From assembly GCA_021325695.1 (NCBI GenBank), contig JAJTCR010000094.1, forward strand, positions 1-6,063: a DNA stretch of 6,063 nt, read 5' to 3'. A model generated the notes under the pieces. The model was not told the origin of the DNA. It did not search any database and saw only the letters and a program-made list of their open reading frames with translations. Below, piece by piece: positions 5,870-6,063 of this stretch. Origin of the DNA: Steroidobacteraceae bacterium. Its GTDB lineage: Bacteria > Pseudomonadota > Gammaproteobacteria > Steroidobacterales > Steroidobacteraceae. Within the stretch, counting starts at the first letter, position 1, and each line of letters begins with the position of its first letter. The translations under genes and the position numbers were made by a program.

Positions 5870-6063
5870 CCCGGCGCATCTCTCTCGCGCTGATGCTCGG
5901 CCCGGTGCTCGTCGCCGGCTGCGCGGACCGGCCCGCGAAGCACACGCTGGCGGAACTTCGCCACGTGCAGCCCGACGTGCAGGAAGTGCAGGTCGAGGAA
6001 GGATGGGACACGGCCATGGCCGGGTATCGGCGTTTCCTCGAGGAAACGCCCGAAACCGCGATG
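5866..6063 (+). CDS. Envelope lipoprotein, N-terminal part (3' end outside window), probably TPR-type
   Basis: Only the first 66 residues are inside the window and the frame is open to the last base. The protein starts with MTRR, a hydrophobic core and the lipobox VAGC, so Cys19 is the likely lipidated residue. Ala rather than Asp follows the Cys, which by the E. coli sorting rule predicts delivery to the outer membrane. After a short linker, LAELRHVQPDVQEVQVEEG (28-46) precedes a helix (about 47-61, AMAGYRRFLEETP) that looks like the start of a TPR-like array. I recall similar starts in TPR lipoproteins of gammaproteobacteria, but this fragment alone does not prove repeats. It is the third gene of the riboswitch-led operon and overlaps the periplasmic TPR gene by 4 bases, so the two products probably act together at the outer membrane. 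The function is unknown. Confidence 0.8.
   Translation, partial: MTRRISLALMLGPVLVAGCADRPAKHTLAELRHVQPDVQEVQVEEGWDTAMAGYRRFLEETPETAM

Overview
The window is very GC-rich (roughly two thirds G+C by eye), densely coded, and has every supportable gene on the + strand. Codon use is strongly biased to G or C in third positions. The gene families, the small gaps and 4-base overlaps, the lipobox and the class I cyclic-di-GMP riboswitch point to a Gram-negative proteobacterium. A high-GC gammaproteobacterium is my best guess, inferred from gene style and not from a marker gene.

Layout. Bases 1-513 are the C-terminal half of an agmatine deiminase (aguA), which makes N-carbamoylputrescine from agmatine. 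Three bases later (517-2019) comes a two-domain PPK2 enzyme, polyphosphate:AMP phosphotransferase (pap). Its first domain is visibly degenerate and its second is intact. After 31 bases, 2051-2968 encodes an orphan ATP-grasp ligase that starts at TTG. These three form one metabolic block, probably co-transcribed.

From 2969 to 3323 there is no convincing gene. This stretch holds several GTGAC repeats, an inverted repeat TGACGT/ACGTCA, and then at about 3161-3253 an RNA that matches the GEMM-I (c-di-GMP-I) riboswitch aptamer in sequence and fold. It lies 70 bases before a well-placed ribosome binding site. No U-tract terminator is visible between the aptamer and the gene, so control of translation is more likely than attenuation.

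Behind the riboswitch are three tightly coupled envelope genes. The first (3324-3977) encodes a small membrane-anchored or secreted protein with a short coiled coil and a beta-rich domain. The second (3983-5869) encodes a large periplasmic TPR and coiled-coil protein. The third (5866 to the window end) is the start of an outer-membrane lipoprotein. Each junction overlaps or nearly overlaps. The most notable reading is that a cyclic-di-GMP-sensing RNA controls a poorly described TPR/lipoprotein assembly in the cell envelope. From memory, similar gene sets can continue into ExbB/ExbD/TonB-like proton-channel genes, but those would lie beyond this window and cannot be confirmed here.
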